From Sporosarcina sp. P33 (GTDB taxonomy: Bacteria > Bacillota > Bacilli > Bacillales_A > Planococcaceae), in assembly GCF_002077155.1 (NCBI RefSeq), contig NZ_CP015027.1, positions 804,501 to 868,500 on the forward strand: a stretch of DNA of 64,000 nt, in the 5' to 3' direction. The position numbers and the translations under genes were made by a program. The stretch's first letter is position 1, and each line of letters opens with the position of its first letter. Under the pieces are notes generated by a model. It was not told the DNA's origin. It was given only the letters and a program-made list of their open reading frames with translations, and ran no database searches. Positions 42,915 through 52,467 of this stretch are shown here, one piece after another.

Positions 42915-43415
42915 AAAAATATATCTCTTTACATTATTCTATATGAAATTTCATAAATCAAAATATCTTGAGCATCCTATATAACAATATATGCGATAAA
43001 ACAAAATAAATGGACTTGTTCGTCCTTACAAAGTCTTGTGGTAATTAGCGTTACAATTTAAAGCTAAATCTATCCTTAGTTGTGCTTCAGATAGATTATT
43101 CAAATCTGAGTAACAGCTTGAAAAATTACTGTAATAGAAAAAATGATCAGTTAAATTAATTTGGTAATCGATTTTAAATTTGAATACATATTTCTTGAAT
43201 TAGAAAAAAACAGATACTCAAATAATAGTATAATTGAATTTTCTCATCGAAGATATTCCTAATAGAAATAAATTGAGATTTGGAATAGACATTCAAAGTT
43301 TGTTCATTATATTATTACACTGTAAGAACGTATGTGTGTTATATTTAAACTATATAAATAATGCATCCTTTCTAGTGCTCATGGTTATAAAATTCTTATA
43401 ATAGGAGTATTCAAA
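42915..43415. other. AT-rich intergenic region before the RM cassette
   Basis: About 500 bp, clearly more AT-rich than the chromosome to the left, marking the beginning of the acquired segment. It should hold the promoter of the methyltransferase genes; no sure -35/-10 pair, RNA or palindrome was identified. Confidence 0.4.
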
Positions 43416-43679
43416 ATGAATAAAAATCATTGGTTCAAAGAAAATAAAGATACAAAAAAAGAGTTATTAGGTCAAGTTTTCACACCAAAACATGTAGCTG
43501 ACTTTATGGTTAATATGGCTTTAGAAGAAAAACCTAAAAAAGTTTTGGATCCTTGTTTTGGAAGAGGTATATTTATTGATTCTCTGATTGAACATAAATT
43601 TCCAGATAAACAAATAACCGGTATTGAATTAGATCCCTATCTTTTTGAAGATTATTGCTTAAAAAAAATAACGAGGTAG
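43416..43679 (+). CDS. N6-adenine methyltransferase, N-terminal part (frame split)
   Basis: An 87-residue frame that carries the first part of an Eco57I-type N6-adenine methyltransferase: LLGQVFTPKHVADFMVNMAL and motif I DPCFGRGIF for S-adenosylmethionine binding. It runs into an A8 tract (43661-43668) and stops at 43679. The catalytic NPPY motif is in the next frame, overlapping by 25 bp. A one-base shift at the A8 tract joins both parts into one enzyme, so this product alone should be inactive. ATAGGAG precedes the ATG. Confidence 0.8.
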   Translation: MNKNHWFKENKDTKKELLGQVFTPKHVADFMVNMALEEKPKKVLDPCFGRGIFIDSLIEHKFPDKQITGIELDPYLFEDYCLKKITR

Positions 43680-45031
43680 TTTTGATAAATGACAATTTCT
43701 TTAATTTTGATACAGAAGTAGATTGTATCATAATGAACCCTCCATACATTCGCCATGAAAATTTGCATGAAAATTCGCCGGATTTCCTAAATAAAAATAA
43801 TGTTATAGATTCCGTCAAAGAAATTGGAGTGAATCTTTCTGTAAGAAGTAATTTATATCTTTATTTCTTTCTAAAAGCTTGCTCTTTAATATCTAAAGAA
43901 GGGAATATAATTGCAATTATGCCCGATACTTGGATAAAAGCCCAGTACGGTAGAAATTTCAAAAAGTACATTTTAAATAACTTTTCAATCAAAAGTATTT
44001 TAACATTTGAAAATGATGTATTCCCTGATGCAGTTGTTGAAAGCTGTATAATTCACTTACAAAAGTCATCTAAAGAAGAAATATCATCTAATATAGTTAA
44101 GTTTTTAGAGCTAAACGAATCTAATAAAGAGATAAAAAAGGAAAAGACTGTTGAAATTTCTAAGGTAAGAAGTTTTGAACAAATTTACTTAGATGAATTA
44201 ACTCAATGGAATTTAAATGACCAAGATGAATTAATATGGATAAAAGAAAATCTTGTGGATTTGGATACTATTGTAAATATTAACCGTGGCATAGGAACTA
44301 ATGCGAATAAGTTATTTATTGATAATCTGCATGAAATGTCAGTAAAATACCCTAAATACTTTAAAGAAATCATTTGTACTCCCAAAAACATAAAAGGGTA
44401 TTCGACATCAAACATTGATACTGAACAGTACATTTTAGATGTAAATGAACCTGAAGATGAATTACCTGAAGAATTAGAGCGGTATTTAATTGCTGTCAAC
44501 AAAGAAATATTGGAAACAAAGAAACCAAAAACTCTTTACGATAAGGTAACGAGAAAAAATAAAAAGTGGTATTACTTAAATCTTGATAAACCTGCAGATA
44601 TTATTTTCAGTTATATAATTAGAGAACGTAAAAACTTCATACTAAATGAACAAAAAAAAATAGCTCGTGATAATTTTTATAAACTTAATATTAGTGGAAA
44701 TTATAATGAACACTTAATACTTGCTATTTTGAATAGTGATATTACATCTTATTTTATTGAGAGTATAGGAAGAGAACATGGAAAGGGCTTATTAAAAATT
44801 CAAAAGTATGAACTCGATAAGCTCTTAATAGTTAATCCCAGTAAGATATCATCTAAAGATCAAATAAAATTAATAAGGCTTGGTAAAGAACTTACTAAGA
44901 ATGATGATAGATCAATTATTTCTGAAATTAATGAAATTATTTTGCCATACGTTTCAGGTAATTTAAATATTGATAAATTATCACTACTATTAATGGATAA
45001 GGTTAATAAAAGAATAAAGAAAAAGGCGTGA
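43655..45031 (+). CDS. N6-adenine methyltransferase, catalytic and recognition part (frame split)
   Basis: A 458-residue frame with the catalytic motif IV as IIMNPPYIRHENL, then GNIIAIMPDTWIKAQYGRNF and a C-terminal recognition region (IVNINRGIGTNANKLFID, STSNIDTEQYILDVNEPED, LLKIQKYELDKLLIVNP). It continues the preceding frame through a -1 shift at the A8 tract; the first residues (LKKNNEVVLINDNFF) read smoothly from the upstream part. There is no own ribosome site. It methylates adenine in an unknown sequence, if the frame is restored. It lies 5 bp before the cytosine methyltransferase gene. Confidence 0.82.
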   Translation: MLKKNNEVVLINDNFFNFDTEVDCIIMNPPYIRHENLHENSPDFLNKNNVIDSVKEIGVNLSVRSNLYLYFFLKACSLISKEGNIIAIMPDTWIKAQYGRNFKKYILNNFSIKSILTFENDVFPDAVVESCIIHLQKSSKEEISSNIVKFLELNESNKEIKKEKTVEISKVRSFEQIYLDELTQWNLNDQDELIWIKENLVDLDTIVNINRGIGTNANKLFIDNLHEMSVKYPKYFKEIICTPKNIKGYSTSNIDTEQYILDVNEPEDELPEELERYLIAVNKEILETKKPKTLYDKVTRKNKKWYYLNLDKPADIIFSYIIRERKNFILNEQKKIARDNFYKLNISGNYNEHLILAILNSDITSYFIESIGREHGKGLLKIQKYELDKLLIVNPSKISSKDQIKLIRLGKELTKNDDRSIISEINEIILPYVSGNLNIDKLSLLLMDKVNKRIKKKA

Positions 45032-45036
45032 TTTAA

Positions 45037-46125
45037 ATGGTTATAAAAACTGTTAGCCTATTTTCAGGCGGCGGCGGGTTAGATTTAGGTTTTATTTCCG
45101 AAGGTTTTGATGTGGTTTGGGCAAATGATATAGATAAAGATGCAGCATTAAGCTATGCTGAAAACATTGGAGAACATGTTAATTTAAACGATATAACGGA
45201 AATTGATTTAAATGAGATTCCAAAGGCAGATGTCTTAATAGGCGGTCCACCATGCCAATCATTTTCATTAGTAGGAAAAAGGAACGTCGAAGATGAAAGG
45301 GGTTCTTTAGTGTGGAGCTACCTTAGTGCATTATCCCATATAAAACCACAATGCTTTGTTTTTGAAAATGTCCTTGGCCTGAAATCTGCTAAAACTAAAG
45401 ATGGAACATTAGTAATAAATGATCTACTAAAAGCTTTTAAACAAGAAGGTTATACTGTAAGTTGGGAAGTAATAAATGCAGCTGACTATGGTGTTCCACA
45501 ACGTAGAAAAAGAGTAATCTTAGTAGGTTTAAGGGGTGATAAAAGCTTCGTTTTTCCAGAACCTACGCACTCAGAAGAAGGTGACTTCTTTAAAAAAAAG
45601 TGGGTTTCTGTTGAAGATGCACTCTCCGATCTTCCAAGTCCTAATCAGTTAAGTACACGAGAATATGAGAAAGAGTCAATTCTAACTGAATATCAAACTT
45701 TAATGAGAGCAAACAATGATGTTATTACTGACCATTCAATGCCAAACATTAGTGAGCTAGATAGAATTATTATAGACAATGTTCCAGTAGGTGGAAATTA
45801 CATGGACATACCTGATTGGGTACCTTCTAAAAGAATACAAACATTTAAAAAAACAGGTGGTAGGACTACATGTTATGGAAGATTAAGACCTGACAAACCT
45901 TCTTACACTATTAATACTCATTTTAATAGACCTAATGTGGGTTGCAATATTCATTATAATGAAAAACGTTTAATTACTATAAGAGAAGCAATGAGATTAC
46001 AGAGTTTTCCTGATAATTATAAGATTGTTTCTACAACTAAGCGCGGAAAGCACACTATAGTTGGAAATGCAGTACCTCCACTATTAGCAAAAGCTTTAGC
46101 AAATCAAGTAAAGAAATATTTATAA
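45037..46125 (+). CDS. DNA (cytosine-5) methyltransferase
   Basis: A 362-residue C5-cytosine methyltransferase with all main motifs: I (VSLFSGGGGLDLGF), IV (GGPPCQSFS with catalytic Cys), VI (CFVFENVLG), VIII (YGVPQRRKRVILVG), then a target recognition region around residues 190-290, IX (EAMRLQSFPDNY) and X (TIVGNAVPPLLAKALA). It is very AT-rich in codon use. It probably protects host DNA within the restriction-modification cassette; the sequence recognised is unknown. A terminator follows. Confidence 0.95.
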   Translation: MVIKTVSLFSGGGGLDLGFISEGFDVVWANDIDKDAALSYAENIGEHVNLNDITEIDLNEIPKADVLIGGPPCQSFSLVGKRNVEDERGSLVWSYLSALSHIKPQCFVFENVLGLKSAKTKDGTLVINDLLKAFKQEGYTVSWEVINAADYGVPQRRKRVILVGLRGDKSFVFPEPTHSEEGDFFKKKWVSVEDALSDLPSPNQLSTREYEKESILTEYQTLMRANNDVITDHSMPNISELDRIIIDNVPVGGNYMDIPDWVPSKRIQTFKKTGGRTTCYGRLRPDKPSYTINTHFNRPNVGCNIHYNEKRLITIREAMRLQSFPDNYKIVSTTKRGKHTIVGNAVPPLLAKALANQVKKYL

Positions 46126-46153
46126 AGAGGCTAGAACAAAACTCAATAAAATG

Positions 46154-46207
46154 GAAAACCACGTAAACCAAGTTAAAAAACCTTGGTTTTACGTGGTTTT
46201 AATTTTG
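46154..46207 (+). terminator. Terminator after the cytosine methyltransferase
   Basis: AAAACCACGTAAAcCAAG pairs with CTTGGTTTTACGTGGTTTT, followed by AATTTT. It divides the cassette into two transcription units. Confidence 0.85.
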
Positions 46208-46349
46208 CTCCTTTTGTTAATTTCAATAGATTTTCTACTTATATCACAGCCTCTCTCTGTAGTTGAAAAGTTTCAAAATTCACTTACATAAATGAAATAA
46301 GATTAAACTTTATGATAAGATATAGATAAATTGAATTAGGAGTGGTGAC

Positions 46350-48965
46350 TTGGTTAATAAAACATGCAGTGTTTTACCTGTATATACCGATAGTGAAGTA
46401 ACTGTATTTCATCCTTTATGTGAAAAGGCCTTAAATGATGCATTATTGCAATTGAAATTAGATTCTACTTATACAGTAAAACATCATGAGTATATAGGTA
46501 GTTTGGAAGCAGATTTTGTAATTCAAAATAAAGTTACTAAAAAGTATTTGATTTTCATTGAAGTTAAAAGAACAAAAGCTTCTCTTACCAGTACCCGATA
46601 TAGAAAACAGGCGCAATCTTATGTAACAGAAGCAAGCGTTCGTGCTGAAAAGCCTTATTATTGTCTAACAAATTTAGAAGTCATTGAAATTTTTAAACAT
46701 GATGATAGTAGACCCATAGTTTCACAACAGTTGTTAGAACCAGGGCCTATATTAGTAGGTGACTTTTCTGATATGCCTCAAAATTTTTATGATAATTTAG
46801 TTAAATCCTTCATGGATGTAATCAATATGGCATTTAAAGATAGCGGAAAGTACATACTCTCCACATCTAGATTATATTCAATGTTGGATACCAGAAAAAA
46901 TAATTTAGATAGTTGGCATCAAACCTTAATGGTAACAGGCTACGAGTATATTAGAGGTGCACTAAAAGGTCAAAATGTAAAAAATTCGTCTAAAGATGCC
47001 GTATATTTTCAAAATAGGCCTGATAAATTAATGGCTGAAGGAAAAAAAATTGACTTCAAAGATTTATTTTCATCCCCTTTTCCAAATTCAGCAGATAAAG
47101 ATTTATGGGATGTGAATTTTTTATCTGAGTTAAATAGTCTAGGGGAAAAAACACTTACAGGAGACGAGCTAGCTGAATTAATTCATTCAGTTGCAATTAA
47201 AGGAAAAGAACATGATGGTATTGTGCCAACAGATATTGAGTTAGGGAAGGTTCTTTCGATACTATCTCATCATATTTTAGACAGAGAACTAAAATCTAAT
47301 GAAACTATTTGTGATCCTGCTGCTGGAAGTGGAAACTTGCTAGCAACAACAAGTTCTGCCTTTCCAAATATAGGACCTAGCCAACTTTGGGCCAATGACA
47401 TTGAGCCTTTCTTTATTGAACTGTTATCAATTAGATTAGGGCTTTTATTTCCACATGAAATCAGTCCAAGTAATGCCACGCTAATAACTTCTAAAGATAT
47501 TTGTGAACTTAATCCAAATGATTTCAAGGATGTCAAGATAGTAGTTTTAAATCCACCATATTTATCAGGAGTAATGAGCTCCTTGAGAAAAAAGAAGTTC
47601 TCAGAAAAAATTAAGGATATTAATGGAAAAGAGAGTAGTACTAGTATAGGGCAGGTAGGTATTGAAGCTCCATTCTTAGAATTAGTAATTAATCTAATAT
47701 CAGCAGGAACAGTTGTCTCTGCTATAATGCCTAAACAATATCTCACTTCAAAGGGACCCGAGGCTGTAGCATTTAGGGAGTTTCTTATAACTGAGTTTGG
47801 ATTAAAACATATCTTTCAATATCCTAGAGAAGGTATATTTAAAGAAGTTACAAAGGATACTGTAATATTTATTGGTCAAAAAGGTAGTTCTGTAAGTACT
47901 ATAGAAGTTTTGAATTCTGTTATTAAATTAGAACAAATAGATCTAAATACTTTGAAAGAAAGTTTAATAAAAGTAAAGGGTAATTCAAATTTGAACACAC
48001 CTATAGATATGGGTATGGGTCTTGAACTTAGTATAATTGATACAAACAATTTTAGAGCCAGTATTCCTTCTGGCTGGAGTTTCCTAACACCCAGTAGAAA
48101 AAATGCAGATGACTGGGTAAATAACAATTTAAGCAATATGTGCTTGAGGTTATCAAATTTAAATTATGATATAAAGAGAGGTAGAGTAGGAAATCAGGGT
48201 GCTTCCGATTTAATTTTCATAAATTCGAAGGCCGATTTTTGGAGAAAAGTGGAATCTTTAATACCTGCTAGTTGGATGTGTCCTGCTCTAAGAAGAATTA
48301 CTAATATTAACCATCCTATAATTAATTCAAACAATACTGATTTACATTTCTTATGCCCTCCTTCAACAGCTTTTCTAGATAATACTAGGGACTCTATGTT
48401 ATTAAATCAAATATTGGATGAATACATTGATTTTCAAGAATATGTTACAAAACAGAAAAAAACAAATAAAAGTAAAGATGATTTAATCAAGCTATTATTA
48501 TCAGAAATTAGATATTCATCTAAACCGGATACTATTTTAATCCCTAGAGCAATTAGAAGATCGGCTAAAGCTTTTATTGCGAGTAACGAAATTTATTGCT
48601 CAACTAATGTTATATCAGTTAATACCTTAAATAAAAGTGAAAGCTTATTATTACTGTCATGGTTAACGAGTATATTCGCTCAATTACACTTTGAAACTAT
48701 GGCAAAAGACCAGGAAGGAGCAAGAAAATTAGAAGCACTAAATATAAAAGACTTATACGTTCCTGATTTCAGTCAGATTCCTAATAGTATTAAAAATGAA
48801 CTACTCAAAGAAGCGAAGGTAATTAGTTTCTTTGATCTTCGAAATCCCGAAATTAGAAAAGTTGACAAACTATGGGCGGAGTTCCTATGGGGGAACGCAG
48901 CAAAAGACAAAGCCGAGGAAGCTTGTATAATTCTAGAAGATATTGTCTACGAAAGACAACCATGA
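46350..48965 (+). CDS. Type IIG-like nuclease-methyltransferase fusion
   Basis: An 871-residue single-chain restriction-modification candidate. The N-terminal part has a PD-(D/E)XK-like pattern: EADFVIQ with Asp55 and FIEVKRTKA with Glu71 and Lys73. The central part is an N6-adenine methyltransferase: motif I DPAAGSGNLL (Asp322) and motif IV VVLNPPYLSG (Asn401). The C-terminal part holds a probable recognition domain and helical tail. TTG 46350 follows TAGGAG. It likely cuts DNA at a site modified by itself or by the two upstream methyltransferases. It could also be a Type I-like modification protein, but no separate HsdR or HsdS gene is present. Confidence 0.82.
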   Translation: MVNKTCSVLPVYTDSEVTVFHPLCEKALNDALLQLKLDSTYTVKHHEYIGSLEADFVIQNKVTKKYLIFIEVKRTKASLTSTRYRKQAQSYVTEASVRAEKPYYCLTNLEVIEIFKHDDSRPIVSQQLLEPGPILVGDFSDMPQNFYDNLVKSFMDVINMAFKDSGKYILSTSRLYSMLDTRKNNLDSWHQTLMVTGYEYIRGALKGQNVKNSSKDAVYFQNRPDKLMAEGKKIDFKDLFSSPFPNSADKDLWDVNFLSELNSLGEKTLTGDELAELIHSVAIKGKEHDGIVPTDIELGKVLSILSHHILDRELKSNETICDPAAGSGNLLATTSSAFPNIGPSQLWANDIEPFFIELLSIRLGLLFPHEISPSNATLITSKDICELNPNDFKDVKIVVLNPPYLSGVMSSLRKKKFSEKIKDINGKESSTSIGQVGIEAPFLELVINLISAGTVVSAIMPKQYLTSKGPEAVAFREFLITEFGLKHIFQYPREGIFKEVTKDTVIFIGQKGSSVSTIEVLNSVIKLEQIDLNTLKESLIKVKGNSNLNTPIDMGMGLELSIIDTNNFRASIPSGWSFLTPSRKNADDWVNNNLSNMCLRLSNLNYDIKRGRVGNQGASDLIFINSKADFWRKVESLIPASWMCPALRRITNINHPIINSNNTDLHFLCPPSTAFLDNTRDSMLLNQILDEYIDFQEYVTKQKKTNKSKDDLIKLLLSEIRYSSKPDTILIPRAIRRSAKAFIASNEIYCSTNVISVNTLNKSESLLLLSWLTSIFAQLHFETMAKDQEGARKLEALNIKDLYVPDFSQIPNSIKNELLKEAKVISFFDLRNPEIRKVDKLWAEFLWGNAAKDKAEEACIILEDIVYERQP

Positions 48966-49033
48966 CAATTTAGTTTCAATCAGTGTTATCGATTAAATTA
49001 TCAACATTACAAGCAAATAAATTTATAGTTGAA

Positions 49034-49098
49034 AATACCTGTGCGTGAAACTTTCATGAATGTTTACACATTCACGTTTATTTCTCACACAGGCACCT
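49034..49098. repeat. ACCTGTGCG-type dispersed hairpin
   Basis: ACCTGTGCGTGAAACTTTCA, TGAATGTTTACACATTCACG and TTTCTCACACAGGCACCTT; outer arms ACCTGTG/CACAGGC pair. It lies on the right of the acquired cassette and just after the penicillin-binding protein gene end. Confidence 0.75.
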
Positions 49099-49102
49099 TA
49101 TT

Positions 49103-51163
49103 TCAGTTCTCTTTATCTTTAAACCAGTCCCGTCCCCACTTTTCGATACTCTTCCAAAACTCTTTTTTCTTCTTGTCCTTCTCTTTTTTCTTCTCTTTCT
49201 TTTCTCTTTCTTCCTTTGTCTTTTTCTTCTGCTTCTTCAGCTCTTTTATGTCTTCATCAATTAACGATAGATCAAATTTCTTTGCAGATAATTTGCTGGC
49301 TGATTTTGAAACAACTTGCGCGAAAATGGGCGGTGCGGTGAAGCTGCTGGTAGTTGTTAAATAATGGTCGGTGTCTGTTTGATCATAGCCGAGCCAGACC
49401 GCACCAGCAATATCCGGTGTATAGCCAACGAACCAATGATCTTTTGAACCGTCCACTCCTTCAAACGGGAGCTGTGTGGTGCCCGTCTTCCCCGCCACTT
49501 CCATACCAGAAATTTGTGCTTTTGTCGCAGTACCTTCCGCTACAGCTCCTTGCAGCATATAGGTCATTTGCTGGGCAACTTCCGCATCTGTCACGTGTAC
49601 AGACTCTCCCTGCCACTTTCCAAGCACATTTCCTTCCGAATCTTTGATTTCTGTAATCGCATGGGCTTCCTCCATCACTCCATCATTCGCAAAAGCGGAA
49701 TACGCTTGAGCCATTCGTAAGGGAGAGGTTCCTTTATCCAGTCCTCCAAGCGCCAATCCAAGCGTACGGTCATTTTTTTCTAATGAAATTCCAAACCGTT
49801 TCGTTGCACTCACGCCCTCTTTGATGCCAATCTGATCCAACAGCCAGACGGGAGGAATATTATACGACTGGGCGAGCGCCTCGTACATGGTCACTTCCCC
49901 TCTATATTGCTGATCAAAGTTTTTCGGGGAGTATCCATCCATATCGATCGGTTCATCCACAAGCAAATCCGACATATGGTATCCTTTCTCAAGTGCCGGA
50001 GTATAGACGGCAATCGGCTTCAACGTAGACCCGGGCTGCCGAATGAGGTCAGTCGCATTATTGAAGCGTTTCTGCGTATATTCCCCTCTTCCGCCGACTA
50101 ACGCCAGGATCCCGCCTGTTTTAGGGTTCAGGAAAACAGAAGCGCTCTGTAAGAGTTGATCTGGCGTGCTCTTCGGAAAATATCTATCATCCGCATACAC
50201 TTCTTCCAGCGCATTCTGGATCACTGGATTGATTTCTGTCGTAATATGCAACCCGCCGGACAACACTTCATCTCTCGTCAAACCGTACATATTCACCGCT
50301 TCATCCACTACACGGTCGATATAATACGGATATTTCTCTTCATAATCCGGCACTGTCGATTCGCCAAGTACCAGTTTCTGTCCAATCGCTTCATCATATT
50401 CTTGCTGATTAATATACTGTTCACGCAGCATCAATGACAACACCAGATTCCGTCGGTTCACCGACTTTTCCATATTCTCCGTTGGCGCTAAATACGAAGG
50501 AGCTTTAATAAGCCCTGCGATTGTCGCAGATTCGTTCAACGTCAACTCACTGACATCCTTCCCGAAATAGGTCTGCGCTGCACGCTGAACACCCCACGCC
50601 CCGTCGCCAAAATAAATTTGGTTCAGGTAACTTTCCATGATCTCCTCTTTCGAATACACCCGTTCAATCTTCTTTGCGAGGATCAGTTCCTTGAATTTAC
50701 GCGAGTACGTGCGCTCCTGCGTCAAAAATACATTTTTCGCAAGCTGCTGCGTAATCGTACTGCCCCCTGACACGATTTTGCCTTTGAACGCATTCTCGAG
50801 CAAGGCGCGCCCCATTCTAAAATAATTAATGCCGTGATGTTTGTAGAACCGTTGATCTTCCACGGCAATAACGGCTTCGACAAGCTCATTCGGAATCTGA
50901 TCGATCAATACACCTTCAATAGTCGAATTCGAAACCTTACGGATGACTTCTCCATCCGGATCGTAAATAACCGTCGATCTCGGTGCGGGTTCTTCGAGCT
51001 TACTTACATCGCTGAATGTGATGAAAACATTCAGCATGAGCAGCACACAAAGGACCGCAAGCAGAACAGCGGCGATTGCGAAACGGAAGATCTTTTTCTT
51101 CAAGCTGATTTTCTTCGTTGGCGTTTTTTTGCGCTGTTGTTCTTTATATTCGGATCTTTTCAT
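49103..51163 (-). CDS. Class A penicillin-binding protein
   Basis: A 686-residue bifunctional peptidoglycan synthase. After a basic cytoplasmic tail and membrane anchor ([20 protein letters not shown]) the glycosyltransferase GT51 domain has [20 protein letters not shown] and [16 protein letters not shown]. The transpeptidase domain has the Ser-x2-Lys motif in [12 protein letters not shown] in AQSYNIPP and [11 protein letters not shown]. The C-terminus is a highly charged Lys/Glu tail. ATG 51163 follows AGGTGA. It builds and crosslinks the cell wall; resemblance to PbpF/PbpG is possible but not settled. Confidence 0.94.
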   Translation of the reverse strand: MKRSEYKEQQRKKTPTKKISLKKKIFRFAIAAVLLAVLCVLLMLNVFITFSDVSKLEEPAPRSTVIYDPDGEVIRKVSNSTIEGVLIDQIPNELVEAVIAVEDQRFYKHHGINYFRMGRALLENAFKGKIVSGGSTITQQLAKNVFLTQERTYSRKFKELILAKKIERVYSKEEIMESYLNQIYFGDGAWGVQRAAQTYFGKDVSELTLNESATIAGLIKAPSYLAPTENMEKSVNRRNLVLSLMLREQYINQQEYDEAIGQKLVLGESTVPDYEEKYPYYIDRVVDEAVNMYGLTRDEVLSGGLHITTEINPVIQNALEEVYADDRYFPKSTPDQLLQSASVFLNPKTGGILALVGGRGEYTQKRFNNATDLIRQPGSTLKPIAVYTPALEKGYHMSDLLVDEPIDMDGYSPKNFDQQYRGEVTMYEALAQSYNIPPVWLLDQIGIKEGVSATKRFGISLEKNDRTLGLALGGLDKGTSPLRMAQAYSAFANDGVMEEAHAITEIKDSEGNVLGKWQGESVHVTDAEVAQQMTYMLQGAVAEGTATKAQISGMEVAGKTGTTQLPFEGVDGSKDHWFVGYTPDIAGAVWLGYDQTDTDHYLTTTSSFTAPPIFAQVVSKSASKLSAKKFDLSLIDEDIKELKKQKKKTKEEREKKEKKKEKDKKKKEFWKSIEKWGRDWFKDKEN

Positions 51164-51280
51164 ATTGGATTCACCTGCTTTATTGCTTCGGAGTTTTATT
51201 TGTTGAATATAGCATAGTATTGACGATGGGGGTGTTTGAAAGTTGCGGATTTTGTCTTTTGGGGGATTTTGGTACGATAA

Positions 51281-51345
51281 TAGGTGCCAGGTCCGCACAC
51301 AACTCCAACACAGTTCAAAATTGTTTCTGAATTGTTTTGGGTACT
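51281..51345. repeat. GTGCCAGGTCC hairpin family, diverged copy
   Basis: GGTGCCAGGTCCGCACACAA and ACAGTTCAAAATTG, TTTCTGAATTGTTTTGGGTAC match the family, with a damaged right arm. Confidence 0.5.
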
Positions 51346-51385
51346 CTATTCATTGCAGGGCTTTTCTTCCCTTTTAATGATTAAA

Positions 51386-51452
51386 GGTACCTGCGCATGA
51401 AATTTTCATGATTGTTTACACATTCATGTTTGTTTCGCGCACAGGTACCTTA
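51386..51452. repeat. ACCTGTGCG-type dispersed hairpin
   Basis: GGTACCTGCGCATGAAATTT, TCATGATTGTTTACACATTC and GTTTCGCGCACAGGTACC: outer arms GGTACCTGCGC/GCGCACAGGTACC pair well. It also lies where the AIM24 gene terminator is expected. Confidence 0.75.
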
Positions 51453-51459
51453 TTTTAAT

Positions 51460-52221
51460 TTATTGAAGGAACGGCGCCATTAATACTTTTCCTGTTCCGC
51501 GGTAGACATTTACCAATCCTTCGCCTGAAGCCGCTGAACCCATAAGTGTTTTTCCAGAGCGTTCGACAGTAAATTCCAAACCGCCTGACCAAGCTATCGC
51601 CATATTCCCATCGACTTTCAACTCATCATTTTCTAACTCGATTTCGATAAGTTCCTCTCTCGCTACGGAAGATTCCAGTGCAATCGTTCCTTGCCCAGAA
51701 ATCCCCAGATTGAAAAGGCCTTCCCCGCCAAGTGCAGCAGAAGAAAGATTTGAGCGCATCACGGCCTTATGTTTCAATCCTGAATCACAAGCTAAAAAAA
51801 GTCCATCTTCAATGACAAGTGACTGATGCCACTCGTCCACATCCAACAGTAAAATATGCTTGTACGTTGGTTCTAAAACAAGTGTACCCGTTCCCGTGTA
51901 CTCAGGCTTGATGCTCGATTCTTTGGTCATTTTGCCTCTAATCGTCTTTCCGATAAAGTCTCCTACTCCCTTAAGCCCAGTCGTTGCTTTCACCTCTCCG
52001 GCCATCCATTGCATGGCCCCTGCCTGAATCGTAATGTTAGACTGACTGACATCGCAAACGAGCTGTCGTCTTCTTACATTCATTTCAGAAGCATAATATG
52101 CCGATTGAGCCGTAGCATGATTGATACTTAACTCTCTTTGAAACTCTACTACTTTAAAAGGGCCAAGCTCTTCCTTCACTTTTACATTCTCATTATCTTC
52201 AAAGTTTTTAATAGTAAACAG
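51460..52221 (-). CDS. AIM24 family protein
   Basis: A beta-rich AIM24-family protein, with YYASEMNVRRRQLVCDV, IQAGAMQWMAGEVKATTGLK, KPEYTGTGTLVLEPTYKHIL and GLVNVYRGTGKVLMAPF. GTG 52179 is the first usual start, but family proteins begin with a segment like FTIKNFEDNENVKVKEELGP. That segment is encoded in frame upstream, beginning at CTG 52221, with only a weak ribosome site. I therefore suggest a CTG (or ATT) start, giving about 253 residues. Function in bacteria is unknown. Confidence 0.85.
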   Translation of the reverse strand: MFTIKNFEDNENVKVKEELGPFKVVEFQRELSINHATAQSAYYASEMNVRRRQLVCDVSQSNITIQAGAMQWMAGEVKATTGLKGVGDFIGKTIRGKMTKESSIKPEYTGTGTLVLEPTYKHILLLDVDEWHQSLVIEDGLFLACDSGLKHKAVMRSNLSSAALGGEGLFNLGISGQGTIALESSVAREELIEIELENDELKVDGNMAIAWSGGLEFTVERSGKTLMGSAASGEGLVNVYRGTGKVLMAPFLQ

Positions 52222-52355
52222 AATAATCGCCCGCTTTCTGATTTTCTAATTTGATTGAAAGGTAGTGGTAATTATAACACTATATTTTACTTAACTGATT
52301 TTTATAAAGAAAAGTCTGTACAGTATATAACTTCCACACGAAAATTGGTTTTGTT

Positions 52356-52424
52356 TACCTGTGCATCACAAAACCCGAGGACTACTCTGAATTATTTTTG
52401 AGTTGTGTGATGCACAGCGTTTGG
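52356..52424. repeat. Inverted repeat CTGTGCATCACA
   Basis: CTGTGCATCACA at the left pairs with TGTGTGATGCACAG at the right, around a 40-nt centre. It resembles the two dispersed hairpin families in style. Confidence 0.6.
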
Positions 52425-52467
52425 CAGGCTATTTAAAGTTTACGAATCAGTCAGTTTACAATTTGGC

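Noticed and set aside
46350..48965. BREX or DISARM defence locus
   Set aside because: No PglZ, BrxC, BrxL, helicase or phospholipase gene is adjacent; only methyltransferases and one fusion protein are seen.
49029..49364. Plus-strand 111-codon Phe/Ser-rich frame
   Set aside because: It is the antisense shadow of the Lys/Glu-rich tail of the penicillin-binding protein.
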